Part shown: positions 58,836-64,000 of the stretch, one piece after another | Layout of the letters: each line of letters starts with the position of its first letter | Numbering within the stretch: position 1 is the first letter of the stretch | Assembly (NCBI GenBank): GCA_003415625.1 | Contig: PYIU01000002.1 | Location: 5,518,001-5,582,000, forward strand | DNA from: Aquanectria penicillioides | Taxonomy: Eukaryota; Ascomycota; Sordariomycetes; Hypocreales; Nectriaceae | DNA length: 64,000 nt | Reading direction: 5' to 3' | The notes under the pieces: model-generated | Database searches by the model: none | Told to the model about the DNA's origin: nothing | Seen by the model: the letters and a program-made list of their open reading frames with translations, nothing else | Translations under genes and position numbers: made by a program

Positions 58836-61177
58836 CTAATTGAAATCTGCGTTGCCTTGCGCATTCGGGTCGGGCTCTCCGTAGGCCTCGTAGAATTGCA
58901 GGAACTGTGCCTCTGCCCGCTTCTTACTGGTCTCGTCCAACTCGCCTCGAGAGGCGCCGTTCTCCTTGACACTCTCGGTAGGCTGCGATACCTTCGCAAC
59001 TGATACAGGCCTATCCACGAGGTTAGCATCGTCTCATCAACATCTCGAGAATAAGGGGAATGGTACATACCCAAACATCTCTCGGTCCACTTGCAAAAAC
59101 ACCTTCATGGCGTCCTTACCCCCGCGCTGAACCAGGTAACCGAGGTACAACTGCGCCAGCTCCTTCTTGACGGGCACAGAAAGGCGGCTCTTCTCTCGAA
59201 GCTCGTCAAAGACTTGCTTCACCCTTTCGCCTTGCTTTGACTCGGCATCGGTGCTGGTCGGCTGCTCGAGCTCAAACTGGAACCATCGGTCCCAGAATAG
59301 TCGACTGTCTGCGTACCACTGAACGTTCTTGAGGAAAACAGCCCGAGCCTCTTCGACTGATCCCTTGGCTTTCCAGAGCAGAAGCGCCCACTCCGCAACG
59401 AGAGCGGCCTTCGTGTAGATATCCACCGTAGGCGCATCAATCTGGTCCTTGTACACCTGGATGGCCGCATCGAGGCCGTTCTGTCGCCTCTCGACGTTGG
59501 CCCAAGATGCGATGACCTCGATACAATCAGGTAGCTTGATCAGAATAGCCGAATGGATATCCAGAGCAACGTCAACTCGGCCAGCGCTCTCTTCAAAGTA
59601 TGCCCACTGTAATCGAATTCCGGGTCTACTGATGGGCACAAACATGGTCGAGGCCCGGATGTAAATGATTCGCACCTCCTCATCCTTTCCTTCTTGGTCT
59701 GACATCCATCGCGCATATCGGAACCAGAATTCGTCGTAGAATGCGCAGGTAACTATACATCGCTCGTACAGAGCCACAATTCGGGCATAGTCACCCTCTG
59801 ATTCCTCAAAGTCCAAGTACTTGCGCCAGTTGGTAAGCTGGGAATGCTCCAGCGGCGTGACGTGGAAGTATGGGCGCTTGACCTCCGATTCATAGGTCCA
59901 ACGCTTTGAAACCTCAGCTTGAGTTGATGTAAACACTTCGTAATACATGCTGTCAATCTTGCCTCGAATATCACGCTCGATCTCTAGCTCTGGCTTCTGC
60001 ACTCCACCATAGGCTGCGGCTTCAGCCTCAACCTCAGCTTTAAAGCGAGTCAGGACATCGGCCGTCACCACCTCGTCAAGGGGGCGACTGTGGGAGAGGG
60101 TTCGGAATCGCTCGTAGTAGCGGGCATACTGGTGCATGGGAATGCGGATAACACGGGCATGGATGGCGTAGATGCGATCTTGGGCTTCCTGGCGCTCTTC
60201 ATACTCGATATACTTGTCCCAGAATGGGTGGGCCAAGAAGTCCAAGCCAACAAAGGTCGAGCCACGCTCGAAAAGTCTAGTTGATCAGGTTAGAGAATTA
60301 TCACTCCTGGAGGGTTAGGGTCAAGGCATGGGGGTGGAGAGGATCAGTACAGAGGGGAAAATGGTTGTGCAAGTGAGTAGCAAAACCGAGATCAGGTTTC
60401 CTCCGAGCAGGGACGTGTGTTGCATCATGACGACTTGAGAATTATGACGAAGACGAGCACGGGTGAACATCAACAGGGCCTGGCAGAGAGCGTGAGAGAG
60501 CATCCCGGGTTTGGGGGCTACTGCAGGCATATCTCACCATCCAACACGTTGACAGTGAAGTGTGAAAAGCCATCGAGGATAATGTCGGCCGAGGCAACGT
60601 CGGCCAAGTGGGATACTGCGCCGACTGGCATGTTAAGGGTAGGGAAGGAAATCATCCAACAGAACTTACTCTCTGACGAGGTGTGGGTCATGGGTTGTCT
60701 CCATCTTGAAGGAGCAGTACTCCGTCCACAAGTCGACAGAATTGGTGATACTCGCGCATCCACGTTCATAGACCTAGGTGGTCATCAGCAAACATCATTT
60801 AGCGCGCGATCGAAGCTCTCACCATCTCGGCTGATTCGGGACCAGCGATATTGAATTCCATATCGGCGTACTTCTTCCAGTAACCGAAGAGGAGGGGAAA
60901 CTTGGAAAGAAATCGATCGTAGGCATCGCGGAAGGTCGCAAGGGCTTGAGGGCTGGAGTTGCGGTTCAAGCCTCCCTCGAGGGTTTCGCAGGATTTGATG
61001 AGGTTCTCCCAGTTCTCGAAGTTGTCGGGGTCGGCCTCCTGGTGCGATGGTTTGGTCAGTTTGCGATAGACGGCGTGAGAAACGACATGAATGATCAACA
61101 CATACCACCTCAGCGTTGTGCTTTCGCACCGTCGCGTACTCCTCATCGGAGCCGCCAAAGTGGCCGAAGTCACTCAT
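58836..61177 (-). CDS. PRP39: U1 snRNP-associated splicing factor Prp39
   Basis: A HAT-repeat protein of the U1 snRNP that helps commit pre-mRNA to splicing at the 5' splice site. Exons are 61177-61106, 61038-60823, 60773-60670, 60276-59071 and 59010-58836, totalling 590 residues; introns are 67, 49, 393 and 60 nt. HAT signatures are spread through the protein: NFENWENLIKSCE, LLFGYWKKYADMEF, VDLWTEYCSFKM, HPFWDKYIEYEERQ, LTNWRKYLDFEESEGD, FWFRYARWM, RLFWDRWFQFELEQ. The spliced frame is intact. The start is the ATG at 61177 (MSDFGHFGGSDEEY). The third intron is unusually long for this window, but flanking codons (LVRE to LFERGSTF) join in frame as in the family. It is divergent from the Sac-domain gene. 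Confidence 0.94.
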
Positions 61178-62759
61178 GTTGTTGAAATGGTCGAGGGCGT
61201 GCGTCGCGTACCGCGATTGATGAAGATCGGGTCAGGCGCAGGCCGCTAGGATGATGGCTAGTTGGGTTTGAGGATTAGGAAGCTGACGAGAGGCGATGGA
61301 TGCTCGATCAAGGCTGAGTCGCGAGTGGAAGGGGCTGGCGGTTCGCGCTGAGATCAATGATCGGGTCTTTTTCGGGATGGTACTTATCGTGCGCGTACCG
61401 CAAGAGCAGCTACTGCACGAGTATCGCTGTGAGTTGCGCCAAAATGCATCCAATTCGGGTTAGCGGGGCTGTAGCTCTTTGCCAGTGCTACAAGGGCCAA
61501 AAGTAGCGGCCCGCCTGCAGCTCTAGGCTGCCTGTAGTGGCCGGGCCAACAATCTGCCGCTTCTTGGTGACTAAGCAAACACTCGTGGGACTGCGAAGGA
61601 TATTTTCTTGCGAGAGTGGGGGAAGGAGAAAGGTTTCTTTTTCTTCCATATATATCCTACGGCTTATGATGATTCTCACACAAAAATTATGATAGGAAGA
61701 GACTGAACGCTCTCTAATTAGAGAGCATGATCTCACTGTATAATCTGAAGCCATCTCACTCTGCCAATTCTTTCTTCTCTTTTCCTATCCTCCAGAGCTC
61801 TGCCAGTGTCGGGCCTTTGGCCAGAAAAAATTTTCGACCAAGGTTTTAGCGACGAGAGTTTGTGGTCCAAGTTAAACACTATATAGCCAGATTCGCATCA
61901 CAAAAATCATTGTGATGTTTTGCTTACAGTGCGGCATCGCCATCTGCCTGGCCGTCATTGTCTGACATGTGAAACGAAGCTGTCATAGGATCTACCCTGC
62001 CTGCAGCGTACCGTTGTTTGTCCACGTCATAACACTAAGCCCCCGTGAAATATTTTAAGAGGACCACCCCAGGTGCTGGATCAGACAATCGGGATATTTG
62101 TTTCTGATTTTGCATGAGATGGCTACCTTTGCGTGTATCGATTTAGGTGGCTACAGTGTCAGCTTCACGAGTGTCAAAGAAGTTGGGCACGTGTGCGACT
62201 GTGGTACATCACGCCAATGTCCAGAAGATGATGGACGACCGGTAGCAGTTGAAAATCTGCGACTGAGACCCGGAGGCCGTGACGAACTGGACGCGTTGCT
62301 TCAAGGAAACTGCCCGCAACTGAGGCCACCAAAGATCATTCGAGGTGGCAGCTGTATATGCGTTAGATTGTAAACAAATAATGCCACCGCTGCCTGTCAT
62401 TCGCGATACCCTATACCTCCTTAGAATGACACGGGCTTGGTGGAACCCGTCCCGAACCACGCTGCCACGCCTAACAGGGCATTTGCGCGTCCAGCTCAGC
62501 AACGTCATGCTAGGTGGACAGGGGTTATATTCGGTGATCTCCAAGCCCAAAGCTTTCAAGTTGCATCCCAAAAGTAGAGGAACATCTCACGGCCCAACAA
62601 CGTCCACGCTGCAACATCCTGTCTCTCCCAGCTTTCTCCCAGCCTAGGCCCGCAGCAGCAGACGGCCATGGACCAGCAGAGTCGCTGATGCTGTCCCGCA
62701 ATCGCTCCCCTAAAGTCTAATCTGCGGCTCATGTCCCGCTCCTCCACCTCGACATCATC
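61178..62759. other. Divergent intergenic region, PRP39 / Sac-domain gene
   Basis: 1.6 kb holding both promoters. Part is AT-richer (about 61600-62050). Small open frames (for example 62098-62373, +) have no recognised domain and no supporting splice signals. Confidence 0.5.
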
Positions 62760-64000
62760 ATGGACTACCCCGTTGCCTCCCAGGCTGTTGCCCCCGAGAA
62801 ATCCTGCGAGCTCTATATCCGCGACTACCCTCACCGATCTATTGCCATCGTATCCTCTTCGCACGCCCTAATCCTACGATATACCGCTTCGACCAGCGAA
62901 GCCATCGCCAGTGGCCAGCTTACATCTGTCGCCTCCGCCAGGCCCCGGGGAAATGGCGGAGACTTGCCCGCGTCAAAATGCATGGTCGAGTTCGTTCCCA
63001 TCTCGAAACGACTCTTGCAAGATTACCGGCCCCTAACCCACCGACCGATCTATGGAACTCTGGGCTTGATTTCCGTCAGTAGTGAGGTCTTCCTCTCCGT
63101 CATCACCCATGCCACTAGAGCCGCCACGGTCCGGCCGGGTGAGACGGTCGAGCGCATTGCTGGTGTGGCGTTCTACTGCCTGAGCAGCGCCGACTACGAT
63201 GATGTCGTACCACTCGAGTCGCTCGAAACCGAATTCTCCGACTCGGCTTCAGTTCATACTCAGTCATCCGCGTATGGCCAAGGCCTAAGTCGCAGGGAAG
63301 TGCCCGTAGAGCATCCGTGCCATGACCTACGCAACCTCCTAAGCAATGGGTCCTTCTACTACAGCACGGACTTTGACCTCACCAACAGAGTGCAAGATAG
63401 GTATGTGGAGCCGACCGTCATGCCAAGGCCATGATTAACCAGCAACAGACCTATCAATTCGAATTCGTTCGAGATTGACAACTTTGACGATGTGTTCCTG
63501 TGGAACTCATTCATGATTAGCCCCCTTGTGCAATTCCGCTCGCGTCTCATGCAGCAAGAGCGTGAAGCCCTGGATGCCTCTCGTATCCTGACGTCTGCTA
63601 TCCGGGGTTTCTGCAAGACAATGACTATTCCGCAAAGCTCCTCGCCGCTCAAGACATCTAATACTGGGATGCCCTCGTTCCTGACGCTCATCTCTCGCCT
63701 CTCCTGTCGAAGAGCAGGCACACGCTTCAATGCTCGTGGAATTGACGACGATGGACATGTAGCCAACTTTGTGGAGACGGAAACCACCTTCTGGAGTCCA
63801 TCCGGAACTCTGTTTTCATATGCCCAAGTTCGAGGATCCGTTCCTGTCTTTTGGGAGCAAGCAGCCGACCTGATACCTGGTCGACAAAAGATCACGGTGA
63901 CTCGGTCTCCCGACGGTACGCAGCCGGCTTTCAACAAACACTTTGACGAACTCGAGCAAACATACGGCGCGGTTCACATTATCAACCTCCTGAGCGAGTC
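62760..64000 (+). CDS. Sac-domain phosphoinositide phosphatase, synaptojanin-like (5' part)
   Basis: The N-terminal Sac1-type domain of a protein that dephosphorylates phosphoinositides, probably of the Inp51/52/53 (synaptojanin) type acting in endocytosis and membrane traffic. Exon 1 is 62760-63400; a 48-nt intron (63401-63448) is followed by an exon still open at the window end. Motifs seen are CMVEFVPISKRLLQDYRPLT, YGTLGLISVSSEVFLSVITH, VRPGETVERIAGV, NGSFYYSTDFDLTNRVQDR, DDVFLWNSFMISPLVQFRSR, RRAGTRFNARGIDDDGHVAN, FVETETTFWSPSGTLFSYAQ, RGSVPVFWEQ and YGAVHIINLLSES. The catalytic CX5R loop and any 5-phosphatase domain would lie beyond the window, so Sac1 or Fig4 type is not fully excluded. 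The wording of the FYYSTDFDLT and NARGIDDDG motifs favours synaptojanin. Confidence 0.88.

Noticed and set aside
60518..60769. Open frame covering a PRP39 exon and part of its long intron
   Set aside because: Different frame from PRP39 and no domain; the spliced model joins LVRE to LFERGSTF cleanly.

Overview
The window reads as nuclear DNA of a filamentous ascomycete, most likely a sordariomycete and perhaps Hypocreales. The evidence is short introns (mostly 48-115 nt) with GT...CTAAC/CTGAC...AG signals, GC-rich coding sequence, and proteins typical of filamentous fungi: a CYT-4-like mitochondrial RNB protein, a BtgE-like GH17 wall protein and a DUF2415 WD40 protein. Placement below class is a guess. 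I see no prophage, CRISPR array, rRNA, convincing tRNA, intact transposon or secondary-metabolite cluster.

Layout. TRM5 (3' part, +, 1-800) is followed by about 12.4 kb with no recognisable gene. Then come a REG1-like Glc7 regulatory subunit (+, 13166-14981), a CYT-4/DSS1-like mitochondrial exoribonuclease (-, 17751-20981), a BtgE-like GH17 wall protein (+, 23498-25291), a DUF2415 WD40 protein (-, 28224-30650), and 8.9 kb of repeat-rich intergenic DNA. Next are cytosolic threonyl-tRNA synthetase (-, 39574-42278), the SWR1-complex subunit VPS71 (-, 43013-43865), a small mitochondrial membrane protein of unknown function (+, 44225-44724), protein disulfide isomerase (-, 45198-46910), an OYE-type NADH:flavin oxidoreductase (-, 49472-50817), an AT-richer island (about 51640-53990), cytochrome c peroxidase (-, 54114-55315), the U1 snRNP factor PRP39 (-, 58836-61177) and the 5' part of a Sac-domain phosphoinositide phosphatase (+, 62760 to the end). 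Twelve of the thirteen genes have introns that I could place; CYT-4 has one, ThrRS seven.

The genes are a mixed set of housekeeping functions (tRNA modification and charging, mRNA splicing, mitochondrial RNA turnover, ER folding, peroxide removal, chromatin remodelling, wall remodelling) and do not form one pathway. I did not find a new multi-gene system.

The most useful cross-cutting observation concerns the reading frames. Five conserved genes (TRM5, BtgE, the WD40 gene, ThrRS, VPS71) are broken at seven places, and every break fits loss of one or two bases in a G or C run. Adding the missing base count makes each complete gene's spliced length divisible by three. At least two of these genes are expected to be essential, so sequence or assembly error is the leading explanation. 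Other points of interest are a mitochondrial RNB protein lacking one of the four usual active-site aspartates, an uncharacterised 104-residue mitochondrial protein sharing a 359-bp divergent promoter with VPS71, and very large intergenic tracts dense in microsatellites and G/C homopolymers.
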